64,000 nt of DNA from Terriglobia bacterium (GTDB lineage Bacteria; Acidobacteriota; Terriglobia; Terriglobales; Acidobacteriaceae). The stretch covers positions 124,001 to 188,000 of the forward strand of contig JAIQFH010000003.1 of assembly GCA_020073385.1 (NCBI GenBank). The letters are read 5' to 3'. Shown piece by piece: positions 51,954-60,393 of the stretch (positions are counted from its first letter, which is position 1; every line of letters begins with the position of its first letter). The notes beneath the pieces were generated by a model, which was given only the letters and a program-made list of their open reading frames with translations, ran no database searches and had not been told where the DNA came from. Made by a program: the position numbers and the translations under genes.

Positions 51954-54900
51954 CTAGAAAGCCCAACGCAGCGAAAACTGAATCAGCCGCGGCGTGCCCG
52001 TCGAATTCACGATCTGCCCGAATGGACCGTTCCCGGTGTTTCCGGCATTTATCCACGCTAGATAAGCCTCGATGTCAGTGACCGCCGGATTCGCGAAGTT
52101 CGCGTGGTTCCACACGTTGAAGAAGTCGGCTGTGAATCGCACTTCATTCCGCTCGTTGATCTTGAAGTATTTGATCAGTGAAGCATCCCAGCTCTGCTCG
52201 TGTGGGCCGCGGTAGATGTTGCGTCCGAGATCCCCGAAGCCCGTCGTGCATCGGTCCGTGTCGCCGCCGGCGCATGCGGTCGGATAGAGCTGAGGAGCCG
52301 TGGTGAAAGTAGCCGGATTCAGGTATCCCGCCAGCCGTTCGTGAATGCCGCCGCTCGTCATGCCGCTGGAAACTGTTGCGCCAGGAGTCAGGCTCGCGCC
52401 GAGTAGCGGCGTACTGCCCAGTCCCAGGAACGCATCGCCCGCTCCGGAATCGAGAATCGAGAATGGCGTTCCGGACTGAAAGATGCTAACGCCACTGATC
52501 GCCCATCCGCCCAACGCGGCATGCGCCAATCCCTTGGAGTGTTGGAAGAACGGCAACTCGTACACATAAGTGACTGAGAGCCGGTGTTTGCGGTCGAAGT
52601 CCGACAGTCCGCGAGATGCGTTGATGTTGCTCTGATCGTTGTAGGCAGTGTTGAAGGCGGTATTTCCGCTTGATGTGGCGTCGATGTTCTTCGCGAACGT
52701 GTAAGCCGCCTGCACGTAATTCCCACCCCACCGCCGGGACAGCGTCGTCTGCAATGAGTGATAAATCGAATATGCGTCGTTTGCAAAGATCTGGTACCCG
52801 CTATATCCGTTCAGCCCAGGGGCGGGTGTGCGCGCGATCGCATTCGAGAAAGTGTTGTCAGTAATGGTGTAGTTGTTTCCGTTAACATCCGTGACCGTGA
52901 ACGGATGCTCCGGAGTGGCGTTCACCGACTGGATGCCATCCCGCGTTTCGCGCAAATGGATTCCCCGCGTCCCGACGTAACCGGCTTCCAATACCCACTT
53001 CTTTCCGAGTTCCTGCTGCAGCGTCAGGTTCCATTGCTGTGTATTGGGGACGCGGAAGTGACGCGGTACTTCGAGCACGAACAGGTTCTGAGTCGTATTC
53101 ACGCCGGGACCGCCCGTGCATGCGTAATTGCCGTCGGGCACCAGAGGGTCATCGCTAGGTGCAAAGCTGGTTAGCCGCGCCAGGCACGGGATCCATGCGC
53201 CCGAGAGTTGTCCAGCTTGTGGCACAGCGTTTGGATTAGTGGTCGGGTCTCCTGTGAAGAAATTCGAGAGCGTGAAGCCCGTAGTGGAAGGGAAGAACAC
53301 GATCGGAATAAAAGGCGACTGGAAGCTGAGTTGGTCGACCGCCCCGATATCTTCGCGATCGTAGTAGATCCCATAGCCTCCGCGTACGGTCGTTTTGTGC
53401 CGCCCCAGTACATCCCACGCGAATCCAAAGCGCGGTCCCCAACCCGTAGAGACGTTGTTCCTGAACGTCGAACCAGCAGCATTTCCTGTCAGCCCGGAAA
53501 CGCCCAGCTTGTTCACGCAGCTGGGATAGATGAAGGGATACGTCCCGGACTTGGTCAGGTCAGATTCGATGTTGCCGATGTGGCACGAGCCGTCGGTCCA
53601 GGCACCCAGGAATTCTGTGCGCAGGCCCATATTCAATGTCAGGCTCTTCGTCGCCTTCCAGTCATCTTGAAGAAAGACAGCTGAATCGTTCTGGCGGTAT
53701 TTGTGGTTGTAAACGCCACCGCCGCCAAAACTAAACTGGACATTTCCACCTAGCATGTTTTGGAAGTCAGTGACCGGAATCTGATTATTGGATTGGTCGG
53801 TAAAAGTTGTGCCGGTGAAGAAGAGCTGTCCATTGAACACTTGCGGGAATAGTTTATCGAGACTCACGTGCGTGAACTGCCCGCCAACCGTGAACGTGTG
53901 AGCGCCCTTGACCCAGCTGAGGTTGTCGACAAAGTTATAGCTGTTCTGGGTTTGGTACTGGTTCGCCGGCGGTGTCGGTCCAAACTGGAAGCCCGACGTC
54001 AGCAGCGTGAATTTGTAAATTGCGCTCGTCAAATTGCTCGTCGGCCGGTCTATCCCGACGTCGGAAGCTGTCACCGGATTCACATTGATGCCGCTATTGT
54101 TGATGTGTACCACCCCGAAGCGGAGATCATTCACCAGAGTCGAATTGAAGACGTGCGTTTCCGACATGATGAAAGCGCGATCCTTCACCGGCAGGTTGTA
54201 CGGGAAATTCAAATCTGTTCCGCTCGCTGGTGCACCAAGGGACGCCTGCAATCCCCCGGCACCAAATGGAATGTCCTGCTCCGAATTCGAAAAGAAGAAC
54301 CGCGCCGCCACGGAGTCCTGCGAATCACGGAACTCATGATCCCAGTTCGCTGTTAGCTGGTCGTCGACAAACTTTCCCGGTTTGCTCACCGTGAATTGGA
54401 CTGGAGTTCCTGCCGCGGTGCCTGCGGGAGCATTCGGCAGCGGGAACAGATAGCCGTTTGCGGGAGCACCAAATTGATTGCTCTTGAATGCCAGCAAAGA
54501 CGCGGCAACCGGATCGAGCGTAAGCCCGACACTCGACAATTGCATGTCGTTGGCAAGGTTGGCCATCGAGGTGGCGTCGGTCCCGCGGTCGGCCGCCGGA
54601 ATGTAGGGCACAAACGTGCTGATCAGCGTTCCCGGCGATTCGCCGCTCCGCTGGCGAGTCCCTTGGTAATTGACGAAAAAGAACCCGAGCTTGCCGCCCG
54701 GCGTCACTGGTCCGCCCAGACTGCCGCCGAAGATATTCTGCTGAATTACGGGACGAGGCGACCCGCTCCCCTTCAAGAAGTACTCGTTCGAGTCCAATAC
54801 TGTGTTTCGAAAGAACTCATACACATCGCCATGAAACTGGTTGCTGCCAGACTTCAAGATTGCGTTGATATTGCCGCCGCCGTTGCGCCCCTGGCTCGCG

Positions 54901-55595
54901 TCATAGAGCGACGTCTGCACCTTGAATTCCTGCACCACATCCGGATTCGGCAGAGGAGTATTCGTCAGCGACGCCACGTTGTAATCCGTGGTGCTGATGC
55001 CTTCGATCAAATAGTTGTTGTTATCCTCGCGCTGCCCGTTCACAAAAATGTGGACCTGCCCACGGCCCAGCTGCGATGCCGCATTCAGTTCACCCTCCGC
55101 CCCCGTCGACAGCGTCAGCAACTGCTGGAAGTTCTGCGTGGCCAGCGGCAGCGCGCGGATCGTGGTGCTCTCGATCGCCTGACCGGTCGTCGCATCGCTG
55201 GTATCGACCGTCTGCACCTCTGCCTGCACTTCAATCTTCTGCTGCACCGATTTGGTCGTGAGCTTCGCCGTCATGCGCGTTGTCTCGGTGACGCGCACTG
55301 CAACGTCAGCGACCTTCGTCTCGGCAAAACCTTCGGCCTGGATGCTCACGCTGTACTTGCCGACAGGCATCAGCGGAGCCGTGAATGCTCCATCCGGCCC
55401 GGTCGTGACCGAACGCTCGAGCACACCAGTGTCCTGGTTCGTGACGCGGACCGTGGCATTGGCCACAAATGCTCCGCTCGGATCCTGCACCGTCCCGGTG
55501 ATCGCACCCGTCGCACCGCCCTGCCCCAAAGCCGCCGCAGCCAAGGCCAACGCAGCGACACTAGTAGCTATGCACTTCTTCCAAGAACCCAGCAT
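51954..55595 (-). CDS. Oar-like TonB-dependent receptor
   Basis: A 1213-aa outer-membrane receptor. From the ATG at 55595, preceded by GGGGGAAAAGACC (the ORF opens at 55610), it has signal peptide IATSVAALALAAAALGQ. A carboxypeptidase-regulatory-like domain (ITGTVQDPSGAFVANATVRVTNQDTG, residues 30-110) and a plug domain (TQNFQQLLTLSTGAEGEL, then NDNYLIEGISTTDYNVAS) follow. The long beta-barrel ends in the aromatic RLIQFSLRWAF. This is the classic Acidobacteriota 'Oar-like' family, thought to import polysaccharide or peptide substrates. No SusD-like partner is nearby. A perfect terminator follows the gene. Confidence 0.93.
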   Translation of the reverse strand: MLGSWKKCIATSVAALALAAAALGQGGATGAITGTVQDPSGAFVANATVRVTNQDTGVLERSVTTGPDGAFTAPLMPVGKYSVSIQAEGFAETKVADVAVRVTETTRMTAKLTTKSVQQKIEVQAEVQTVDTSDATTGQAIESTTIRALPLATQNFQQLLTLSTGAEGELNAASQLGRGQVHIFVNGQREDNNNYLIEGISTTDYNVASLTNTPLPNPDVVQEFKVQTSLYDASQGRNGGGNINAILKSGSNQFHGDVYEFFRNTVLDSNEYFLKGSGSPRPVIQQNIFGGSLGGPVTPGGKLGFFFVNYQGTRQRSGESPGTLISTFVPYIPAADRGTDATSMANLANDMQLSSVGLTLDPVAASLLAFKSNQFGAPANGYLFPLPNAPAGTAAGTPVQFTVSKPGKFVDDQLTANWDHEFRDSQDSVAARFFFSNSEQDIPFGAGGLQASLGAPASGTDLNFPYNLPVKDRAFIMSETHVFNSTLVNDLRFGVVHINNSGINVNPVTASDVGIDRPTSNLTSAIYKFTLLTSGFQFGPTPPANQYQTQNSYNFVDNLSWVKGAHTFTVGGQFTHVSLDKLFPQVFNGQLFFTGTTFTDQSNNQIPVTDFQNMLGGNVQFSFGGGGVYNHKYRQNDSAVFLQDDWKATKSLTLNMGLRTEFLGAWTDGSCHIGNIESDLTKSGTYPFIYPSCVNKLGVSGLTGNAAGSTFRNNVSTGWGPRFGFAWDVLGRHKTTVRGGYGIYYDREDIGAVDQLSFQSPFIPIVFFPSTTGFTLSNFFTGDPTTNPNAVPQAGQLSGAWIPCLARLTSFAPSDDPLVPDGNYACTGGPGVNTTQNLFVLEVPRHFRVPNTQQWNLTLQQELGKKWVLEAGYVGTRGIHLRETRDGIQSVNATPEHPFTVTDVNGNNYTITDNTFSNAIARTPAPGLNGYSGYQIFANDAYSIYHSLQTTLSRRWGGNYVQAAYTFAKNIDATSSGNTAFNTAYNDQSNINASRGLSDFDRKHRLSVTYVYELPFFQHSKGLAHAALGGWAISGVSIFQSGTPFSILDSGAGDAFLGLGSTPLLGASLTPGATVSSGMTSGGIHERLAGYLNPATFTTAPQLYPTACAGGDTDRCTTGFGDLGRNIYRGPHEQSWDASLIKYFKINERNEVRFTADFFNVWNHANFANPAVTDIEAYLAWINAGNTGNGPFGQIVNSTGTPRLIQFSLRWAF

Positions 55596-55610
55596 GGTCT
55601 TTTCCCCCAT

Positions 55611-55894
55611 TGCGTAAACGGTAATCGAATTGTTTTCACAGAAGAATCACGAACGGAAAGCATCAACAACAGTCGACAGTCCTTGCCTTGGCAGCGACAG
55701 ACGTGGTCCGTATCCGATCGTCCTGTCTAATCAAGATAGGTTGCTCCTGTGCCATAGGCGCTATGAATACAGTACTGCTGAGTAAATGCCTTCTTGGAAT
55801 TGAGGAAGCTTACTGAATGGAAAGGGCCTTTTTCAAGAGGAGAGCGTGCCAAAGGCAACCTGAGGATTACGAACTGTAACAATAACGATTTAGT
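55611..55894. other. intergenic region between the ClC gene and the TonB receptor
   Basis: A 284-bp gap upstream of the receptor gene and downstream of the TPR-ClC operon. It must hold the receptor promoter, but no confident -35/-10 pair, operator palindrome or terminator was recognised. No ORF with a start signal is visible. Confidence 0.3.
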
Positions 55895-57670
55895 TCATCC
55901 CTCCCCAAACTCCCGGTACCGCTCCAGCACATGCCGCTGCGTAACCACGCCCTCCAAATGCCGAAAGTCCGCGCGGCTCACCACCGGGACCAGCGGCCAT
56001 CGGTCCACATAACGCAAGGCAGTTTCCAGCGGATGATCGGGATGCAGGAACGGAACATGAAGGATCGGTAGCAGCGATCCCAGACTCGTCGCACCCTTGC
56101 CCTCGCTCGACATCGTCAGCAGCTCTTGCTTGCTTACGCTGCCCCACCCGCTCGGTGTCAGTCGTACCAGCACCCGCTCCATCTCGGAATGGTCCAACTC
56201 CTGAAGTGCCTGATCGAGCGTCATGTCTGCATCCAGCACCGGTGCTTCGACCGGTTGCATAGCATCTTCCACACGCAGGATGTCCTCTTCCCGCTGCTCC
56301 TCCATCGAGGGCAGTTCCAGGCCATCCTGCCGGGTCAACAAGTCGAAGATCGCAGTCGGCTGCAAACCGCGCGAAATGAGATAGGCGACGGTATTCGCCA
56401 GGATCACTGGCACGATGATGGAGTAGTTCCCGCTGACCTCGAGCACCATAAACACTGATGTCATCGGCGCTCGCAGAAATCCCGCGAACAGAACCCCCAT
56501 GCCCACCAATGCGTAAGTTCCCGGCGACCCGGTCAGATGGGGGAAGAGCACATGCTCCGCGCCGCCCACCGCGGCTCCCAGCATCGCCCCAATAAACAGC
56601 GTGGGTGCGAACATTCCGCCCGGCGTCCCACTGACAAACGACAGCAAGGTCGCCAGAATCTTCAGTCCCGCCAGGATCGCCAAGAACTGCCACGTGAACT
56701 GCCCGTGCATTGCCTGATCGATATATTCGTAGCCCGCGCCCATCACTTGCGGTGCGCCCAGCACCGCAATGATTCCAATCAGCAATCCAGCCACGGCGGG
56801 CTGAAAATACTGCGACCAGCGGGGGAGCGCCTTGCACACTGGGCGCAGCCAGGCAATTCCGCTGGCAAATACAACCGAAGCGAGTCCGCCCACCACTCCC
56901 AGAGCGGCGTAAGCAATCAACTCTGTAGGCCGTTTCAATTCCACCGCCGGAATGCGAAACAGCGATTCCGAGCCCAGGAACCAGCGCATCACCACTACGC
57001 TCGACACCGCAGAGAGAACCACCGATCCCAAAATCCCCGCTGACCACCGCCCAATGACTTCTTCGATAACGAACAGCACGGCCGAAATCGGCGCATTGAA
57101 AGCTGCCGCCAATCCAGCCGCCGCTCCCACTGGCGCAATCAAGCGCATGCGGTCCCGCTGCAGTCGCATCTTCCGCCCCACCGCCGAAGCAATGCATGCC
57201 CCGATCTGCAAGGAGGGGTCCTCTGGCCCCAGCGAATGCCCTGAACCAATCGCCAGCGCGGACGTAATGAACTTCCCGATTGCCGTCCGGATCGGGATGT
57301 TTCCATTGAAGATGTAAAGCGCCGCCTTGGTCTGATTGACGCCGCTGCCGCGCGCCGTCGGAAAGAAATGGATCACCAGAACCGCAATCACCAACCCCGC
57401 CAGCGCTGGTGCCAGTACCATCCGCACAGGCGTCAGCACAGCCCCGGTTCCCAGCAGGTAGAGCCGTGACCAGTCGATGGCAAACCGAAAACATACCACC
57501 GCGAGTCCCGAAAACACTCCGATGAACACCGAGAGGATCAGAAACAAACGATCTTCCCGGAACACAGAGCGCCACACCGCCCGGGGCGAATGCTCTTGGA
57601 TCCATGCAGAGGCTGACTGCCCGTTTCCGTTTTCTGCCAGCATGTCCTCGGCTTTCGCCTGCGGCTCCAT
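55895..57670 (-). CDS. ClC-family chloride channel/antiporter with CBS domains (copy 1)
   Basis: A 591-aa membrane protein with about 10-12 helices followed by two CBS units (about 450-580; VEDAMQPVEAPVLDADMTLDQALQEL, then LPILHVPFLHPDHPLETALRYV). The anion-pathway segments are ARGSGVNQT (usual GSGIP), GPEDPSLQIGA (usual GxEGP; the glutamate gate is kept but the following Gly is Asp), and GGMFAPTLFIGA. These variations suggest altered ion choice. Translation is coupled to the TPR gene: its stop TAA overlaps this ATG (TAATG). A 620-aa ORF in another frame over the same DNA is a shadow. Confidence 0.9.
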   Translation of the reverse strand: MEPQAKAEDMLAENGNGQSASAWIQEHSPRAVWRSVFREDRLFLILSVFIGVFSGLAVVCFRFAIDWSRLYLLGTGAVLTPVRMVLAPALAGLVIAVLVIHFFPTARGSGVNQTKAALYIFNGNIPIRTAIGKFITSALAIGSGHSLGPEDPSLQIGACIASAVGRKMRLQRDRMRLIAPVGAAAGLAAAFNAPISAVLFVIEEVIGRWSAGILGSVVLSAVSSVVVMRWFLGSESLFRIPAVELKRPTELIAYAALGVVGGLASVVFASGIAWLRPVCKALPRWSQYFQPAVAGLLIGIIAVLGAPQVMGAGYEYIDQAMHGQFTWQFLAILAGLKILATLLSFVSGTPGGMFAPTLFIGAMLGAAVGGAEHVLFPHLTGSPGTYALVGMGVLFAGFLRAPMTSVFMVLEVSGNYSIIVPVILANTVAYLISRGLQPTAIFDLLTRQDGLELPSMEEQREEDILRVEDAMQPVEAPVLDADMTLDQALQELDHSEMERVLVRLTPSGWGSVSKQELLTMSSEGKGATSLGSLLPILHVPFLHPDHPLETALRYVDRWPLVPVVSRADFRHLEGVVTQRHVLERYREFGEG

Positions 57671-58815
57671 TAGTTTCCCTCGTGCATTCTCGAAATGAGC
57701 AGCAAGGCCAGGTCAGTTCCCGTCGGCGTCCCGCACACCGTGCTGGTCTCACGTTCGATGCGAAACACCAGATCCATCGCCGTATCTGCCAGGTCCGGGT
57801 TGCGCCGCAGTCCCGCTCCTGTAATCTGTGGCTTTAACCGGGCCCATTTGTCGCCGAGAGAGGGCACGCTTGCCGGTGCGGTAGCCTTGACGGTCGGCAC
57901 CGCGCAACTTCTTAGTCTCTGCCCCGCGGCGACAAACGCCTCCATCACGATCCGGTTGCGCTCGCGTGCAGGAATCTGCCGTCGGAAGGGATCCAGGTGC
58001 AAAACCAATTGCGCTGTCTTCAGCCGCTCCGCACTTTCCGGATCGTTCGGATTGGCGCTGATTGCGGACTGCAAGTAGTGCTGGGCTAACTGGTACCGTC
58101 CTAGTTCGAAGGCCGCGTATCCTGCTCCCGCCAATGCGGCTGCATTATGCCGGTCAGACTTCAGGGCAGCGTTGTACGCCCCCAGGGCATGTTCGTAGTC
58201 TTCCGCGCGCAGAAAAACGTCGCCGATGCGTTGTTGCTGCACTGGATCGGGCCCTGCATTTTCCGACAGCGCAATCAGTTCACTCTGCGCCTGTGCCTTG
58301 AGGTGATTCCGCAGGAGGAGTTCGATCAACTCCAAACGTGCATTGCGGCGCATTCCTTCTTGATCGCTCGGCCACACCGCATATACCGCGTTGTGGTAAT
58401 AACGAATAGCGTTGTCGGTCTCTCCTCGTTGCGCTGCGATTCGCGCCAGTTCGAGATTCACGATTCCATTCTCCGGCTCTCGGTCCCATAGGTTTGTCAG
58501 ATATGCGAAGGCTTGTCCCGTATGGCCTTCTCCGATCAAAGCCTCGGCCAGGTTGAGCTGATAGGAATATTCATCGGGTGAGTAAAGCAGCGCCGCCCGG
58601 AAATCGGTAACCGCAGCATCAAACCGCTTACCATTCAGATCGGCGATGCCACGGTTGAACCAGCGCTCCCCGATCGCCTGTCTCTGGGCTTGATGCGTGC
58701 GCGACAAGACCGTCACGCCAAGAAAGAACACAATCGCGAGCACCGAGAATACCGCCAGCATGATAGGCCGCTGTCGCAGATAAAACCGGTATTTGGCGTA
58801 TGCTTCCGATGCCAT
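57670..58815 (-). CDS. membrane-anchored TPR protein upstream of ClC
   Basis: A 381-aa protein with one N-terminal transmembrane segment (IMLAVFSVLAIVFFLGVTVL, about 18-37), then five to six tetratricopeptide repeats (about 50-265; ADLNGKRFDAAVTDFRAALLYSPDE, then AALAGAGYAAFELGRYQLAQHYLQ). The C-terminal 100 residues are alpha-helical with two cysteines. It probably faces the periplasm and acts as a scaffold. It overlaps the ClC start by 1 bp, so the two proteins may work together, for instance in assembly or regulation of the channel. That pairing is inference. Confidence 0.8.
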   Translation of the reverse strand: MASEAYAKYRFYLRQRPIMLAVFSVLAIVFFLGVTVLSRTHQAQRQAIGERWFNRGIADLNGKRFDAAVTDFRAALLYSPDEYSYQLNLAEALIGEGHTGQAFAYLTNLWDREPENGIVNLELARIAAQRGETDNAIRYYHNAVYAVWPSDQEGMRRNARLELIELLLRNHLKAQAQSELIALSENAGPDPVQQQRIGDVFLRAEDYEHALGAYNAALKSDRHNAAALAGAGYAAFELGRYQLAQHYLQSAISANPNDPESAERLKTAQLVLHLDPFRRQIPARERNRIVMEAFVAAGQRLRSCAVPTVKATAPASVPSLGDKWARLKPQITGAGLRRNPDLADTAMDLVFRIERETSTVCGTPTGTDLALLLISRMHEGN

Positions 58816-58911
58816 CTTTTCTTCCTGTCCATCCGCAACTGCGAAGTCCTAACTACTATTAGGAATCGAAGACGAATATTCAATCGACCGGTCGATGTAG
58901 AAACAGTGTCA

Positions 58912-58968
58912 GCGGGTGCCCCACCCCTTGTCCCGCGTTCTTTGGCGGGACAGGGTGGGGACTTTGAC
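58912..58968. repeat. GTGCCCCACCC...GGGTGGGG inverted repeat
   Basis: GTGCCCCACCCCTTGTCCCGC and GCGGGACAGGGTGGGGAC form a long hairpin with an 8-nt loop. Elements of this wording recur in Acidobacteriota genomes. It lies between the Pal-like stop codon and the TPR gene start. Confidence 0.6.
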
Positions 58969-59052
58969 TTTGCACACGCAGTACGAATTGTCGACAGAGC
59001 GGAAGGATCACGTGCGCATTCTGGGCAAGCTTCTCCCAGCTTCCCTCGAGCT

Positions 59053-59781
59053 TCACCGCGCGAACGCCAGGTGATCCGCTCTGTTCCTCTGCCAGCACGC
59101 GTCATTGTCCTCGCTGCAAAAGGGTCGCTCCTTCCCATAGCTCACGGTTTTGATGCGGTCCGCCGAGACCCCGTGCTGCAACAATGCGCGCTTCAGCGAC
59201 TCGGCGCGGCTCGTTCCCAGCGCGAGGTTGTATTCTTCCGATCCCCGGTCATCGCAATGTCCCTCGACCACAACCTTGATCGCTGGATGCTGCGCCAGGA
59301 AAGCGGCATCGCCCTGCGCACTCGGCGCCTGGTCCTGCCGGATCTCGGACTTGTCGTAGTCAAACAATACGTCCTTCACGTTACGGGCGAAAAGGTCTTC
59401 ATCTGAGATGGAAGGGGTTGGGGCGTGCGCTACTCGGGCGTTGACGGTCACCCGGGTCGACGCGTCCTTGGTCCCGCCCGGTCCCTTTGCCGTGAGCGTG
59501 TAGGTGATCGACGAATCCGGGGTCACCGTCCTCGAACCCGACGCCGTTACGACTCCAACGCCGTCGATATTGATGTCTGTCGCGTTATTAGTTTGCCAGG
59601 TCAACGTTGTGGCCAGTCCTTGCTCAATGACCGCCGGATTCGCGGCCAGCGTTGCCGTCGGCGCGGGCGGCGCGGGGGCAGGCGGCGGCGTGGCTTGCGC
59701 GGTCTTCTTGTGGCAACCCGAAAATGTAAATACGCCCGCGAGAATCACTGCAATCGTGAACGACGTGCGTGTAAGCTGCAT
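59053..59781 (-). CDS. Pal-like OmpA-family lipoprotein with Ig-like insert
   Basis: A 242-aa outer-membrane lipoprotein from the ATG at 59781 (the ORF opens at 59799). A strong Shine-Dalgarno GAGGAGG lies 9 nt upstream. Lipobox is VFTFSGC (lipidated Cys about 23), then a Pro/Ala linker and an Ig-like segment (ATLAANPAVIEQGLATTLTWQTNNATDINIDGVG, about 45-115). The C-terminal OmpA domain (about 125-240) binds peptidoglycan, with VEGHCDDRGSEEYNLALGTSRAESL. It resembles Pal of the Tol-Pal system, but tolA/B/Q/R are not in the window. The Ig insert is not typical of Pal. Confidence 0.88.
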   Translation of the reverse strand: MQLTRTSFTIAVILAGVFTFSGCHKKTAQATPPPAPAPPAPTATLAANPAVIEQGLATTLTWQTNNATDINIDGVGVVTASGSRTVTPDSSITYTLTAKGPGGTKDASTRVTVNARVAHAPTPSISDEDLFARNVKDVLFDYDKSEIRQDQAPSAQGDAAFLAQHPAIKVVVEGHCDDRGSEEYNLALGTSRAESLKRALLQHGVSADRIKTVSYGKERPFCSEDNDACWQRNRADHLAFAR

Positions 59782-59938
59782 GACTTTAATCCTCCTCATA
59801 GAAAATCGAGTTAAGCCTGAAATGGCGGACAGACTTGCTCAATCGTCACAGCGGAAGAAAAACGCCGCCATAGGCGCACGCTTCCATTCGCCGCTGCAAC
59901 TTAGAGTGAATTGATTCGGAAGTGACTGATGAACGGAA

Positions 59939-60241
59939 TCAGCAGCGAAGAACTGAAGGACATCCGGATGAGGGATAGTTATACCCAGATTCCTGGCATA
60001 GAGCTGGTGTCCACAACGGCGACACTATCCCCAGGCTCACACGGCCAAGCCAATTCTGGACCGCCTTTATTCCTGTCCGAATGACAACACGCAAACGGGT
60101 CGCCGCACGGATCGAGAGCAGCGCCGTGACCGGACCATGCACGGCCGGGTAAGGTCCCTCGTGGCCGGGGAGAAAAAAGATGGCGAGCACGCAAAATACG
60201 GCAACCACCGCCAGCGCACCAGCAATCCGTACGGGAGTCAT
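59939..60241 (-). CDS. small single-helix membrane protein (hypothetical)
   Basis: A possible 100-aa protein starting at the ATG at 60241 inside a longer open frame. It has one hydrophobic helix (VRIAGALAVVAVFCVLAIFFLPG) followed by EGPYPAVHGPVTALLSIRAATRLR, which looks like real coding sequence of a small membrane protein. No clear Shine-Dalgarno is seen. The first part of the longer frame (60442-60242) is translated repeat and is left out. Function unknown. Confidence 0.45.
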   Translation of the reverse strand: MTPVRIAGALAVVAVFCVLAIFFLPGHEGPYPAVHGPVTALLSIRAATRLRVVIRTGIKAVQNWLGRVSLGIVSPLWTPALCQESGYNYPSSGCPSVLRC

Positions 60242-60286
60242 AGAAGATACTGCCCGATTATACTTACTCGAAAACCGTTCGGGTAA

Positions 60287-60364
60287 ATCACAAAGGACAC
60301 GAAGTCCCACGAAGGTAACTCGGTTCGAACTTCCTTCGTGATCCTTCGTGTCCTTTGTGAAATT
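60287..60364. repeat. hairpin copy of the 9-bp-period repeat
   Basis: AATCACAAAGGACACGAAGTCCCACGAAGG and CTTCCTTCGTGATCCTTCGTGTCCTTTGTGAAATT are close inverted arms separated by about 15 nt. It lies between the small membrane ORF and the second ClC gene's stop codon. Confidence 0.7.
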
Positions 60365-60393
60365 GCCGTTTCTTGGTTGGATTCCCCCCAGCT

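Noticed and set aside
54396-55730. A 444-aa antisense ORF over the TonB receptor
   Set aside because: It is Arg/His-rich without domains, and the opposite strand encodes an unmistakable TonB receptor.
55890-57752. A 620-aa open frame over the first ClC gene
   Set aside because: It is an alternative frame of the ClC gene, Arg/Gly/Ala-rich with no recognisable domain. The 591-aa frame has clear ClC and CBS motifs. High GC keeps stops rare in the shadow frame.
58883-58896. A perfect 14-bp palindrome ATCGACCGGTCGAT upstream of the TPR gene
   Set aside because: No second copy, no promoter context and no conserved spacing. A single 14-bp palindrome can occur by chance in 64 kb.
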